Notes under the pieces: model-generated
Seen by the model: only the letters and a program-made list of their open reading frames with translations
Database searches by the model: none
Told to the model about the DNA's origin: nothing
Assembly (NCBI GenBank): GCA_031841125.1
Contig: JAJSSI010000076.1
Coordinates: 1-64,000, forward strand
Direction: 5' to 3'
DNA: 64,000 nt
From: Acanthococcus lagerstroemiae
Lineage: Eukaryota > Arthropoda > Insecta > Hemiptera > Eriococcidae
Program-made: the position numbers and the translations under genes
Shown here: positions 32,801 through 47,630 of the stretch, piece by piece
How the letters are laid out: the number at the start of each line of letters is the position of its first letter
Position numbering within the stretch: the stretch's first letter is position 1

Positions 32801-35800
32801 TTAGTCAATTTTTCGAGACGAATTCGAATCCGTTGTCAAAATTGAGCTAGAGTCATTTTTTGACCCAAATTGATCAATTTTTCCAACTTTTTCGAGGGTA
32901 TCTCGGGAACGGAGGGTCGCCGCCAAATTGCAACAGCGAATTCGAACTCAGCGTGAAAAATTGAGTAAGAAACACTCATGAATTCGAAATTTTTGATTTT
33001 CTCAAATTTTGAAAATTTCTCCATACTATACATCATGCATTTTTTGGGGCGAAAAAATTTTCGGAGAGCTACGGCGTCGGGGCTGGTGCTAGTTAGTCAA
33101 TTTTTCGAGACGAATTCGAATCCGTTGTCAAAATTGAGCTAGAGTCATTTTTTGACCCAAATTGATCAATTTTTCCAACTTTTTCGAGGGTATCTCGGGA
33201 ACGGAGGGTCGCCGCCAAATTGCAACAGCGAATTCGAACTCAGCGTGAAAAATTGAGTAAGAAACACTCATGAATTCGAAATTTTTGATTTTCTCAAATT
33301 TTGAAAATTTCTCCATACTATACATCATGCATTTTTTGGGGCGAAAAAATTTTCGGAGAGCTACGGCGTCGGGGCTGGTGCTAGTTAGTCAATTTTTCGA
33401 GACGAATTCGAATCCGTTGTCAAAATTGAGCTAGAGTCATTTTTTGACCCAAATTGATCAATTTTTCCAACTTTTTCGAGGGTATCTCGGGAACGGAGGG
33501 TCGCCGCCAAATTGCAACAGCGAATTCGAACTCAGCGTGAAAAATTGAGTAAGAAACACTCATGAATTCGAAATTTTTGATTTTCTCAAATTTTGAAAAT
33601 TTCTCCATACTATACATCATGCATTTTTTGGGGCGAAAAAATTTTCGGAGAGCTACGGCGTCGGGGCTGGTGCTAGTTAGTCAATTTTTCGAGACGAATT
33701 CGAATCCGTTGTCAAAATTGAGCTAGAGTCATTTTTTGACCCAAATTGATCAATTTTTCCAACTTTTTCGAGGGTATCTCGGGAACGGAGGGTCGCCGCC
33801 AAATTGCAACAGCGAATTCGAACTCAGCGTGAAAAATTGAGTAAGAAACACTCATGAATTCGAAATTTTTGATTTTCTCAAATTTTGAAAATTTCTCCAT
33901 ACTATACATCATGCATTTTTTGGGGCGAAAAAATTTTCGGAGAGCTACGGCGTCGGGGCTGGTGCTAGTTAGTCAATTTTTCGAGACGAATTCGAATCCG
34001 TTGTCAAAATTGAGCTAGAGTCATTTTTTGACCCAAATTGATCAATTTTTCCAACTTTTTCGAGGGTATCTCGGGAACGGAGGGTCGCCGCCAAATTGCA
34101 ACAGCGAATTCGAACTCAGCGTGAAAAATTGAGTAAGAAACACTCATGAATTCGAAATTTTTGATTTTCTCAAATTTTGAAAATTTCTCCATACTATACA
34201 TCATGCATTTTTTGGGGCGAAAAAATTTTCGGAGAGCTACGGCGTCGGGGCTGGTGCTAGTTAGTCAATTTTTCGAGACGAATTCGAATCCGTTGTCAAA
34301 ATTGAGCTAGAGTCATTTTTTGACCCAAATTGATCAATTTTTCCAACTTTTTCGAGGGTATCTCGGGAACGGAGGGTCGCCGCCAAATTGCAACAGCGAA
34401 TTCGAACTCAGCGTGAAAAATTGAGTAAGAAACACTCATGAATTCGAAATTTTTGATTTTCTCAAATTTTGAAAATTTCTCCATACTATACATCATGCAT
34501 TTTTTGGGGCGAAAAAATTTTCGGAGAGCTACGGCGTCGGGGCTGGTGCTAGTTAGTCAATTTTTCGAGACGAATTCGAATCCGTTGTCAAAATTGAGCT
34601 AGAGTCATTTTTTGACCCAAATTGATCAATTTTTCCAACTTTTTCGAGGGTATCTCGGGAACGGAGGGTCGCCGCCAAATTGCAACAGCGAATTCGAACT
34701 CAGCGTGAAAAATTGAGTAAGAAACACTCATGAATTCGAAATTTTTGATTTTCTCAAATTTTGAAAATTTCTCCATACTATACATCATGCATTTTTTGGG
34801 GCGAAAAAATTTTCGGAGAGCTACGGCGTCGGGGCTGGTGCTAGTTAGTCAATTTTTCGAGACGAATTCGAATCCGTTGTCAAAATTGAGCTAGAGTCAT
34901 TTTTTGACCCAAATTGATCAATTTTTCCAACTTTTTCGAGGGTATCTCGGGAACGGAGGGTCGCCGCCAAATTGCAACAGCGAATTCGAACTCAGCGTGA
35001 AAAATTGAGTAAGAAACACTCATGAATTCGAAATTTTTGATTTTCTCAAATTTTGAAAATTTCTCCATACTATACATCATGCATTTTTTGGGGCGAAAAA
35101 ATTTTCGGAGAGCTACGGCGTCGGGGCTGGTGCTAGTTAGTCAATTTTTCGAGACGAATTCGAATCCGTTGTCAAAATTGAGCTAGAGTCATTTTTTGAC
35201 CCAAATTGATCAATTTTTCCAACTTTTTCGAGGGTATCTCGGGAACGGAGGGTCGCCGCCAAATTGCAACAGCGAATTCGAACTCAGCGTGAAAAATTGA
35301 GTAAGAAACACTCATGAATTCGAAATTTTTGATTTTCTCAAATTTTGAAAATTTCTCCATACTATACATCATGCATTTTTTGGGGCGAAAAAATTTTCGG
35401 AGAGCTACGGCGTCGGGGCTGGTGCTAGTTAGTCAATTTTTCGAGACGAATTCGAATCCGTTGTCAAAATTGAGCTAGAGTCATTTTTTGACCCAAATTG
35501 ATCAATTTTTCCAACTTTTTCGAGGGTATCTCGGGAACGGAGGGTCGCCGCCAAATTGCAACAGCGAATTCGAACTCAGCGTGAAAAATTGAGTAAGAAA
35601 CACTCATGAATTCGAAATTTTTGATTTTCTCAAATTTTGAAAATTTCTCCATACTATACATCATGCATTTTTTGGGGCGAAAAAATTTTCGGAGAGCTAC
35701 GGCGTCGGGGCTGGTGCTAGTTAGTCAATTTTTCGAGACGAATTCGAATCCGTTGTCAAAATTGAGCTAGAGTCATTTTTTGACCCAAATTGATCAATTT

Positions 35801-38800
35801 TTCCAACTTTTTCGAGGGTATCTCGGGAACGGAGGGTCGCCGCCAAATTGCAACAGCGAATTCGAACTCAGCGTGAAAAATTGAGTAAGAAACACTCATG
35901 AATTCGAAATTTTTGATTTTCTCAAATTTTGAAAATTTCTCCATACTATACATCATGCATTTTTTGGGGCGAAAAAATTTTCGGAGAGCTACGGCGTCGG
36001 GGCTGGTGCTAGTTAGTCAATTTTTCGAGACGAATTCGAATCCGTTGTCAAAATTGAGCTAGAGTCATTTTTTGACCCAAATTGATCAATTTTTCCAACT
36101 TTTTCGAGGGTATCTCGGGAACGGAGGGTCGCCGCCAAATTGCAACAGCGAATTCGAACTCAGCGTGAAAAATTGAGTAAGAAACACTCATGAATTCGAA
36201 ATTTTTGATTTTCTCAAATTTTGAAAATTTCTCCATACTATACATCATGCATTTTTTGGGGCGAAAAAATTTTCGGAGAGCTACGGCGTCGGGGCTGGTG
36301 CTAGTTAGTCAATTTTTCGAGACGAATTCGAATCCGTTGTCAAAATTGAGCTAGAGTCATTTTTTGACCCAAATTGATCAATTTTTCCAACTTTTTCGAG
36401 GGTATCTCGGGAACGGAGGGTCGCCGCCAAATTGCAACAGCGAATTCGAACTCAGCGTGAAAAATTGAGTAAGAAACACTCATGAATTCGAAATTTTTGA
36501 TTTTCTCAAATTTTGAAAATTTCTCCATACTATACATCATGCATTTTTTGGGGCGAAAAAATTTTCGGAGAGCTACGGCGTCGGGGCTGGTGCTAGTTAG
36601 TCAATTTTTCGAGACGAATTCGAATCCGTTGTCAAAATTGAGCTAGAGTCATTTTTTGACCCAAATTGATCAATTTTTCCAACTTTTTCGAGGGTATCTC
36701 GGGAACGGAGGGTCGCCGCCAAATTGCAACAGCGAATTCGAACTCAGCGTGAAAAATTGAGTAAGAAACACTCATGAATTCGAAATTTTTGATTTTCTCA
36801 AATTTTGAAAATTTCTCCATACTATACATCATGCATTTTTTGGGGCGAAAAAATTTTCGGAGAGCTACGGCGTCGGGGCTGGTGCTAGTTAGTCAATTTT
36901 TCGAGACGAATTCGAATCCGTTGTCAAAATTGAGCTAGAGTCATTTTTTGACCCAAATTGATCAATTTTTCCAACTTTTTCGAGGGTATCTCGGGAACGG
37001 AGGGTCGCCGCCAAATTGCAACAGCGAATTCGAACTCAGCGTGAAAAATTGAGTAAGAAACACTCATGAATTCGAAATTTTTGATTTTCTCAAATTTTGA
37101 AAATTTCTCCATACTATACATCATGCATTTTTTGGGGCGAAAAAATTTTCGGAGAGCTACGGCGTCGGGGCTGGTGCTAGTTAGTCAATTTTTCGAGACG
37201 AATTCGAATCCGTTGTCAAAATTGAGCTAGAGTCATTTTTTGACCCAAATTGATCAATTTTTCCAACTTTTTCGAGGGTATCTCGGGAACGGAGGGTCGC
37301 CGCCAAATTGCAACAGCGAATTCGAACTCAGCGTGAAAAATTGAGTAAGAAACACTCATGAATTCGAAATTTTTGATTTTCTCAAATTTTGAAAATTTCT
37401 CCATACTATACATCATGCATTTTTTGGGGCGAAAAAATTTTCGGAGAGCTACGGCGTCGGGGCTGGTGCTAGTTAGTCAATTTTTCGAGACGAATTCGAA
37501 TCCGTTGTCAAAATTGAGCTAGAGTCATTTTTTGACCCAAATTGATCAATTTTTCCAACTTTTTCGAGGGTATCTCGGGAACGGAGGGTCGCCGCCAAAT
37601 TGCAACAGCGAATTCGAACTCAGCGTGAAAAATTGAGTAAGAAACACTCATGAATTCGAAATTTTTGATTTTCTCAAATTTTGAAAATTTCTCCATACTA
37701 TACATCATGCATTTTTTGGGGCGAAAAAATTTTCGGAGAGCTACGGCGTCGGGGCTGGTGCTAGTTAGTCAATTTTTCGAGACGAATTCGAATCCGTTGT
37801 CAAAATTGAGCTAGAGTCATTTTTTGACCCAAATTGATCAATTTTTCCAACTTTTTCGAGGGTATCTCGGGAACGGAGGGTCGCCGCCAAATTGCAACAG
37901 CGAATTCGAACTCAGCGTGAAAAATTGAGTAAGAAACACTCATGAATTCGAAATTTTTGATTTTCTCAAATTTTGAAAATTTCTCCATACTATACATCAT
38001 GCATTTTTTGGGGCGAAAAAATTTTCGGAGAGCTACGGCGTCGGGGCTGGTGCTAGTTAGTCAATTTTTCGAGACGAATTCGAATCCGTTGTCAAAATTG
38101 AGCTAGAGTCATTTTTTGACCCAAATTGATCAATTTTTCCAACTTTTTCGAGGGTATCTCGGGAACGGAGGGTCGCCGCCAAATTGCAACAGCGAATTCG
38201 AACTCAGCGTGAAAAATTGAGTAAGAAACACTCATGAATTCGAAATTTTTGATTTTCTCAAATTTTGAAAATTTCTCCATACTATACATCATGCATTTTT
38301 TGGGGCGAAAAAATTTTCGGAGAGCTACGGCGTCGGGGCTGGTGCTAGTTAGTCAATTTTTCGAGACGAATTCGAATCCGTTGTCAAAATTGAGCTAGAG
38401 TCATTTTTTGACCCAAATTGATCAATTTTTCCAACTTTTTCGAGGGTATCTCGGGAACGGAGGGTCGCCGCCAAATTGCAACAGCGAATTCGAACTCAGC
38501 GTGAAAAATTGAGTAAGAAACACTCATGAATTCGAAATTTTTGATTTTCTCAAATTTTGAAAATTTCTCCATACTATACATCATGCATTTTTTGGGGCGA
38601 AAAAATTTTCGGAGAGCTACGGCGTCGGGGCTGGTGCTAGTTAGTCAATTTTTCGAGACGAATTCGAATCCGTTGTCAAAATTGAGCTAGAGTCATTTTT
38701 TGACCCAAATTGATCAATTTTTCCAACTTTTTCGAGGGTATCTCGGGAACGGAGGGTCGCCGCCAAATTGCAACAGCGAATTCGAACTCAGCGTGAAAAA

Positions 38801-41800
38801 TTGAGTAAGAAACACTCATGAATTCGAAATTTTTGATTTTCTCAAATTTTGAAAATTTCTCCATACTATACATCATGCATTTTTTGGGGCGAAAAAATTT
38901 TCGGAGAGCTACGGCGTCGGGGCTGGTGCTAGTTAGTCAATTTTTCGAGACGAATTCGAATCCGTTGTCAAAATTGAGCTAGAGTCATTTTTTGACCCAA
39001 ATTGATCAATTTTTCCAACTTTTTCGAGGGTATCTCGGGAACGGAGGGTCGCCGCCAAATTGCAACAGCGAATTCGAACTCAGCGTGAAAAATTGAGTAA
39101 GAAACACTCATGAATTCGAAATTTTTGATTTTCTCAAATTTTGAAAATTTCTCCATACTATACATCATGCATTTTTTGGGGCGAAAAAATTTTCGGAGAG
39201 CTACGGCGTCGGGGCTGGTGCTAGTTAGTCAATTTTTCGAGACGAATTCGAATCCGTTGTCAAAATTGAGCTAGAGTCATTTTTTGACCCAAATTGATCA
39301 ATTTTTCCAACTTTTTCGAGGGTATCTCGGGAACGGAGGGTCGCCGCCAAATTGCAACAGCGAATTCGAACTCAGCGTGAAAAATTGAGTAAGAAACACT
39401 CATGAATTCGAAATTTTTGATTTTCTCAAATTTTGAAAATTTCTCCATACTATACATCATGCATTTTTTGGGGCGAAAAAATTTTCGGAGAGCTACGGCG
39501 TCGGGGCTGGTGCTAGTTAGTCAATTTTTCGAGACGAATTCGAATCCGTTGTCAAAATTGAGCTAGAGTCATTTTTTGACCCAAATTGATCAATTTTTCC
39601 AACTTTTTCGAGGGTATCTCGGGAACGGAGGGTCGCCGCCAAATTGCAACAGCGAATTCGAACTCAGCGTGAAAAATTGAGTAAGAAACACTCATGAATT
39701 CGAAATTTTTGATTTTCTCAAATTTTGAAAATTTCTCCATACTATACATCATGCATTTTTTGGGGCGAAAAAATTTTCGGAGAGCTACGGCGTCGGGGCT
39801 GGTGCTAGTTAGTCAATTTTTCGAGACGAATTCGAATCCGTTGTCAAAATTGAGCTAGAGTCATTTTTTGACCCAAATTGATCAATTTTTCCAACTTTTT
39901 CGAGGGTATCTCGGGAACGGAGGGTCGCCGCCAAATTGCAACAGCGAATTCGAACTCAGCGTGAAAAATTGAGTAAGAAACACTCATGAATTCGAAATTT
40001 TTGATTTTCTCAAATTTTGAAAATTTCTCCATACTATACATCATGCATTTTTTGGGGCGAAAAAATTTTCGGAGAGCTACGGCGTCGGGGCTGGTGCTAG
40101 TTAGTCAATTTTTCGAGACGAATTCGAATCCGTTGTCAAAATTGAGCTAGAGTCATTTTTTGACCCAAATTGATCAATTTTTCCAACTTTTTCGAGGGTA
40201 TCTCGGGAACGGAGGGTCGCCGCCAAATTGCAACAGCGAATTCGAACTCAGCGTGAAAAATTGAGTAAGAAACACTCATGAATTCGAAATTTTTGATTTT
40301 CTCAAATTTTGAAAATTTCTCCATACTATACATCATGCATTTTTTGGGGCGAAAAAATTTTCGGAGAGCTACGGCGTCGGGGCTGGTGCTAGTTAGTCAA
40401 TTTTTCGAGACGAATTCGAATCCGTTGTCAAAATTGAGCTAGAGTCATTTTTTGACCCAAATTGATCAATTTTTCCAACTTTTTCGAGGGTATCTCGGGA
40501 ACGGAGGGTCGCCGCCAAATTGCAACAGCGAATTCGAACTCAGCGTGAAAAATTGAGTAAGAAACACTCATGAATTCGAAATTTTTGATTTTCTCAAATT
40601 TTGAAAATTTCTCCATACTATACATCATGCATTTTTTGGGGCGAAAAAATTTTCGGAGAGCTACGGCGTCGGGGCTGGTGCTAGTTAGTCAATTTTTCGA
40701 GACGAATTCGAATCCGTTGTCAAAATTGAGCTAGAGTCATTTTTTGACCCAAATTGATCAATTTTTCCAACTTTTTCGAGGGTATCTCGGGAACGGAGGG
40801 TCGCCGCCAAATTGCAACAGCGAATTCGAACTCAGCGTGAAAAATTGAGTAAGAAACACTCATGAATTCGAAATTTTTGATTTTCTCAAATTTTGAAAAT
40901 TTCTCCATACTATACATCATGCATTTTTTGGGGCGAAAAAATTTTCGGAGAGCTACGGCGTCGGGGCTGGTGCTAGTTAGTCAATTTTTCGAGACGAATT
41001 CGAATCCGTTGTCAAAATTGAGCTAGAGTCATTTTTTGACCCAAATTGATCAATTTTTCCAACTTTTTCGAGGGTATCTCGGGAACGGAGGGTCGCCGCC
41101 AAATTGCAACAGCGAATTCGAACTCAGCGTGAAAAATTGAGTAAGAAACACTCATGAATTCGAAATTTTTGATTTTCTCAAATTTTGAAAATTTCTCCAT
41201 ACTATACATCATGCATTTTTTGGGGCGAAAAAATTTTCGGAGAGCTACGGCGTCGGGGCTGGTGCTAGTTAGTCAATTTTTCGAGACGAATTCGAATCCG
41301 TTGTCAAAATTGAGCTAGAGTCATTTTTTGACCCAAATTGATCAATTTTTCCAACTTTTTCGAGGGTATCTCGGGAACGGAGGGTCGCCGCCAAATTGCA
41401 ACAGCGAATTCGAACTCAGCGTGAAAAATTGAGTAAGAAACACTCATGAATTCGAAATTTTTGATTTTCTCAAATTTTGAAAATTTCTCCATACTATACA
41501 TCATGCATTTTTTGGGGCGAAAAAATTTTCGGAGAGCTACGGCGTCGGGGCTGGTGCTAGTTAGTCAATTTTTCGAGACGAATTCGAATCCGTTGTCAAA
41601 ATTGAGCTAGAGTCATTTTTTGACCCAAATTGATCAATTTTTCCAACTTTTTCGAGGGTATCTCGGGAACGGAGGGTCGCCGCCAAATTGCAACAGCGAA
41701 TTCGAACTCAGCGTGAAAAATTGAGTAAGAAACACTCATGAATTCGAAATTTTTGATTTTCTCAAATTTTGAAAATTTCTCCATACTATACATCATGCAT

Positions 41801-44800
41801 TTTTTGGGGCGAAAAAATTTTCGGAGAGCTACGGCGTCGGGGCTGGTGCTAGTTAGTCAATTTTTCGAGACGAATTCGAATCCGTTGTCAAAATTGAGCT
41901 AGAGTCATTTTTTGACCCAAATTGATCAATTTTTCCAACTTTTTCGAGGGTATCTCGGGAACGGAGGGTCGCCGCCAAATTGCAACAGCGAATTCGAACT
42001 CAGCGTGAAAAATTGAGTAAGAAACACTCATGAATTCGAAATTTTTGATTTTCTCAAATTTTGAAAATTTCTCCATACTATACATCATGCATTTTTTGGG
42101 GCGAAAAAATTTTCGGAGAGCTACGGCGTCGGGGCTGGTGCTAGTTAGTCAATTTTTCGAGACGAATTCGAATCCGTTGTCAAAATTGAGCTAGAGTCAT
42201 TTTTTGACCCAAATTGATCAATTTTTCCAACTTTTTCGAGGGTATCTCGGGAACGGAGGGTCGCCGCCAAATTGCAACAGCGAATTCGAACTCAGCGTGA
42301 AAAATTGAGTAAGAAACACTCATGAATTCGAAATTTTTGATTTTCTCAAATTTTGAAAATTTCTCCATACTATACATCATGCATTTTTTGGGGCGAAAAA
42401 ATTTTCGGAGAGCTACGGCGTCGGGGCTGGTGCTAGTTAGTCAATTTTTCGAGACGAATTCGAATCCGTTGTCAAAATTGAGCTAGAGTCATTTTTTGAC
42501 CCAAATTGATCAATTTTTCCAACTTTTTCGAGGGTATCTCGGGAACGGAGGGTCGCCGCCAAATTGCAACAGCGAATTCGAACTCAGCGTGAAAAATTGA
42601 GTAAGAAACACTCATGAATTCGAAATTTTTGATTTTCTCAAATTTTGAAAATTTCTCCATACTATACATCATGCATTTTTTGGGGCGAAAAAATTTTCGG
42701 AGAGCTACGGCGTCGGGGCTGGTGCTAGTTAGTCAATTTTTCGAGACGAATTCGAATCCGTTGTCAAAATTGAGCTAGAGTCATTTTTTGACCCAAATTG
42801 ATCAATTTTTCCAACTTTTTCGAGGGTATCTCGGGAACGGAGGGTCGCCGCCAAATTGCAACAGCGAATTCGAACTCAGCGTGAAAAATTGAGTAAGAAA
42901 CACTCATGAATTCGAAATTTTTGATTTTCTCAAATTTTGAAAATTTCTCCATACTATACATCATGCATTTTTTGGGGCGAAAAAATTTTCGGAGAGCTAC
43001 GGCGTCGGGGCTGGTGCTAGTTAGTCAATTTTTCGAGACGAATTCGAATCCGTTGTCAAAATTGAGCTAGAGTCATTTTTTGACCCAAATTGATCAATTT
43101 TTCCAACTTTTTCGAGGGTATCTCGGGAACGGAGGGTCGCCGCCAAATTGCAACAGCGAATTCGAACTCAGCGTGAAAAATTGAGTAAGAAACACTCATG
43201 AATTCGAAATTTTTGATTTTCTCAAATTTTGAAAATTTCTCCATACTATACATCATGCATTTTTTGGGGCGAAAAAATTTTCGGAGAGCTACGGCGTCGG
43301 GGCTGGTGCTAGTTAGTCAATTTTTCGAGACGAATTCGAATCCGTTGTCAAAATTGAGCTAGAGTCATTTTTTGACCCAAATTGATCAATTTTTCCAACT
43401 TTTTCGAGGGTATCTCGGGAACGGAGGGTCGCCGCCAAATTGCAACAGCGAATTCGAACTCAGCGTGAAAAATTGAGTAAGAAACACTCATGAATTCGAA
43501 ATTTTTGATTTTCTCAAATTTTGAAAATTTCTCCATACTATACATCATGCATTTTTTGGGGCGAAAAAATTTTCGGAGAGCTACGGCGTCGGGGCTGGTG
43601 CTAGTTAGTCAATTTTTCGAGACGAATTCGAATCCGTTGTCAAAATTGAGCTAGAGTCATTTTTTGACCCAAATTGATCAATTTTTCCAACTTTTTCGAG
43701 GGTATCTCGGGAACGGAGGGTCGCCGCCAAATTGCAACAGCGAATTCGAACTCAGCGTGAAAAATTGAGTAAGAAACACTCATGAATTCGAAATTTTTGA
43801 TTTTCTCAAATTTTGAAAATTTCTCCATACTATACATCATGCATTTTTTGGGGCGAAAAAATTTTCGGAGAGCTACGGCGTCGGGGCTGGTGCTAGTTAG
43901 TCAATTTTTCGAGACGAATTCGAATCCGTTGTCAAAATTGAGCTAGAGTCATTTTTTGACCCAAATTGATCAATTTTTCCAACTTTTTCGAGGGTATCTC
44001 GGGAACGGAGGGTCGCCGCCAAATTGCAACAGCGAATTCGAACTCAGCGTGAAAAATTGAGTAAGAAACACTCATGAATTCGAAATTTTTGATTTTCTCA
44101 AATTTTGAAAATTTCTCCATACTATACATCATGCATTTTTTGGGGCGAAAAAATTTTCGGAGAGCTACGGCGTCGGGGCTGGTGCTAGTTAGTCAATTTT
44201 TCGAGACGAATTCGAATCCGTTGTCAAAATTGAGCTAGAGTCATTTTTTGACCCAAATTGATCAATTTTTCCAACTTTTTCGAGGGTATCTCGGGAACGG
44301 AGGGTCGCCGCCAAATTGCAACAGCGAATTCGAACTCAGCGTGAAAAATTGAGTAAGAAACACTCATGAATTCGAAATTTTTGATTTTCTCAAATTTTGA
44401 AAATTTCTCCATACTATACATCATGCATTTTTTGGGGCGAAAAAATTTTCGGAGAGCTACGGCGTCGGGGCTGGTGCTAGTTAGTCAATTTTTCGAGACG
44501 AATTCGAATCCGTTGTCAAAATTGAGCTAGAGTCATTTTTTGACCCAAATTGATCAATTTTTCCAACTTTTTCGAGGGTATCTCGGGAACGGAGGGTCGC
44601 CGCCAAATTGCAACAGCGAATTCGAACTCAGCGTGAAAAATTGAGTAAGAAACACTCATGAATTCGAAATTTTTGATTTTCTCAAATTTTGAAAATTTCT
44701 CCATACTATACATCATGCATTTTTTGGGGCGAAAAAATTTTCGGAGAGCTACGGCGTCGGGGCTGGTGCTAGTTAGTCAATTTTTCGAGACGAATTCGAA

Positions 44801-47630
44801 TCCGTTGTCAAAATTGAGCTAGAGTCATTTTTTGACCCAAATTGATCAATTTTTCCAACTTTTTCGAGGGTATCTCGGGAACGGAGGGTCGCCGCCAAAT
44901 TGCAACAGCGAATTCGAACTCAGCGTGAAAAATTGAGTAAGAAACACTCATGAATTCGAAATTTTTGATTTTCTCAAATTTTGAAAATTTCTCCATACTA
45001 TACATCATGCATTTTTTGGGGCGAAAAAATTTTCGGAGAGCTACGGCGTCGGGGCTGGTGCTAGTTAGTCAATTTTTCGAGACGAATTCGAATCCGTTGT
45101 CAAAATTGAGCTAGAGTCATTTTTTGACCCAAATTGATCAATTTTTCCAACTTTTTCGAGGGTATCTCGGGAACGGAGGGTCGCCGCCAAATTGCAACAG
45201 CGAATTCGAACTCAGCGTGAAAAATTGAGTAAGAAACACTCATGAATTCGAAATTTTTGATTTTCTCAAATTTTGAAAATTTCTCCATACTATACATCAT
45301 GCATTTTTTGGGGCGAAAAAATTTTCGGAGAGCTACGGCGTCGGGGCTGGTGCTAGTTAGTCAATTTTTCGAGACGAATTCGAATCCGTTGTCAAAATTG
45401 AGCTAGAGTCATTTTTTGACCCAAATTGATCAATTTTTCCAACTTTTTCGAGGGTATCTCGGGAACGGAGGGTCGCCGCCAAATTGCAACAGCGAATTCG
45501 AACTCAGCGTGAAAAATTGAGTAAGAAACACTCATGAATTCGAAATTTTTGATTTTCTCAAATTTTGAAAATTTCTCCATACTATACATCATGCATTTTT
45601 TGGGGCGAAAAAATTTTCGGAGAGCTACGGCGTCGGGGCTGGTGCTAGTTAGTCAATTTTTCGAGACGAATTCGAATCCGTTGTCAAAATTGAGCTAGAG
45701 TCATTTTTTGACCCAAATTGATCAATTTTTCCAACTTTTTCGAGGGTATCTCGGGAACGGAGGGTCGCCGCCAAATTGCAACAGCGAATTCGAACTCAGC
45801 GTGAAAAATTGAGTAAGAAACACTCATGAATTCGAAATTTTTGATTTTCTCAAATTTTGAAAATTTCTCCATACTATACATCATGCATTTTTTGGGGCGA
45901 AAAAATTTTCGGAGAGCTACGGCGTCGGGGCTGGTGCTAGTTAGTCAATTTTTCGAGACGAATTCGAATCCGTTGTCAAAATTGAGCTAGAGTCATTTTT
46001 TGACCCAAATTGATCAATTTTTCCAACTTTTTCGAGGGTATCTCGGGAACGGAGGGTCGCCGCCAAATTGCAACAGCGAATTCGAACTCAGCGTGAAAAA
46101 TTGAGTAAGAAACACTCATGAATTCGAAATTTTTGATTTTCTCAAATTTTGAAAATTTCTCCATACTATACATCATGCATTTTTTGGGGCGAAAAAATTT
46201 TCGGAGAGCTACGGCGTCGGGGCTGGTGCTAGTTAGTCAATTTTTCGAGACGAATTCGAATCCGTTGTCAAAATTGAGCTAGAGTCATTTTTTGACCCAA
46301 ATTGATCAATTTTTCCAACTTTTTCGAGGGTATCTCGGGAACGGAGGGTCGCCGCCAAATTGCAACAGCGAATTCGAACTCAGCGTGAAAAATTGAGTAA
46401 GAAACACTCATGAATTCGAAATTTTTGATTTTCTCAAATTTTGAAAATTTCTCCATACTATACATCATGCATTTTTTGGGGCGAAAAAATTTTCGGAGAG
46501 CTACGGCGTCGGGGCTGGTGCTAGTTAGTCAATTTTTCGAGACGAATTCGAATCCGTTGTCAAAATTGAGCTAGAGTCATTTTTTGACCCAAATTGATCA
46601 ATTTTTCCAACTTTTTCGAGGGTATCTCGGGAACGGAGGGTCGCCGCCAAATTGCAACAGCGAATTCGAACTCAGCGTGAAAAATTGAGTAAGAAACACT
46701 CATGAATTCGAAATTTTTGATTTTCTCAAATTTTGAAAATTTCTCCATACTATACATCATGCATTTTTTGGGGCGAAAAAATTTTCGGAGAGCTACGGCG
46801 TCGGGGCTGGTGCTAGTTAGTCAATTTTTCGAGACGAATTCGAATCCGTTGTCAAAATTGAGCTAGAGTCATTTTTTGACCCAAATTGATCAATTTTTCC
46901 AACTTTTTCGAGGGTATCTCGGGAACGGAGGGTCGCCGCCAAATTGCAACAGCGAATTCGAACTCAGCGTGAAAAATTGAGTAAGAAACACTCATGAATT
47001 CGAAATTTTTGATTTTCTCAAATTTTGAAAATTTCTCCATACTATACATCATGCATTTTTTGGGGCGAAAAAATTTTCGGAGAGCTACGGCGTCGGGGCT
47101 GGTGCTAGTTAGTCAATTTTTCGAGACGAATTCGAATCCGTTGTCAAAATTGAGCTAGAGTCATTTTTTGACCCAAATTGATCAATTTTTCCAACTTTTT
47201 CGAGGGTATCTCGGGAACGGAGGGTCGCCGCCAAATTGCAACAGCGAATTCGAACTCAGCGTGAAAAATTGAGTAAGAAACACTCATGAATTCGAAATTT
47301 TTGATTTTCTCAAATTTTGAAAATTTCTCCATACTATACATCATGCATTTTTTGGGGCGAAAAAATTTTCGGAGAGCTACGGCGTCGGGGCTGGTGCTAG
47401 TTAGTCAATTTTTCGAGACGAATTCGAATCCGTTGTCAAAATTGAGCTAGAGTCATTTTTTGACCCAAATTGATCAATTTTTCCAACTTTTTCGAGGGTA
47501 TCTCGGGAACGGAGGGTCGCCGCCAAATTGCAACAGCGAATTCGAACTCAGCGTGAAAAATTGAGTAAGAAACACTCATGAATTCGAAATTTTTGATTTT
47601 CTCAAATTTTGAAAATTTCTCCATACTATA
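29527..47630 (+). repeat. Perfectly regular core: 62 consecutive 292 bp monomers
   Basis: The interval is exactly 62 times 292 bases and every unit appears identical by eye, including all homopolymer lengths. It is bounded by a 291 bp unit on each side (29236 and 47631), each lacking one G of TCGGGGCTGG. Another exact run of 27 units lies at 47922-55805. Confidence 0.88.
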
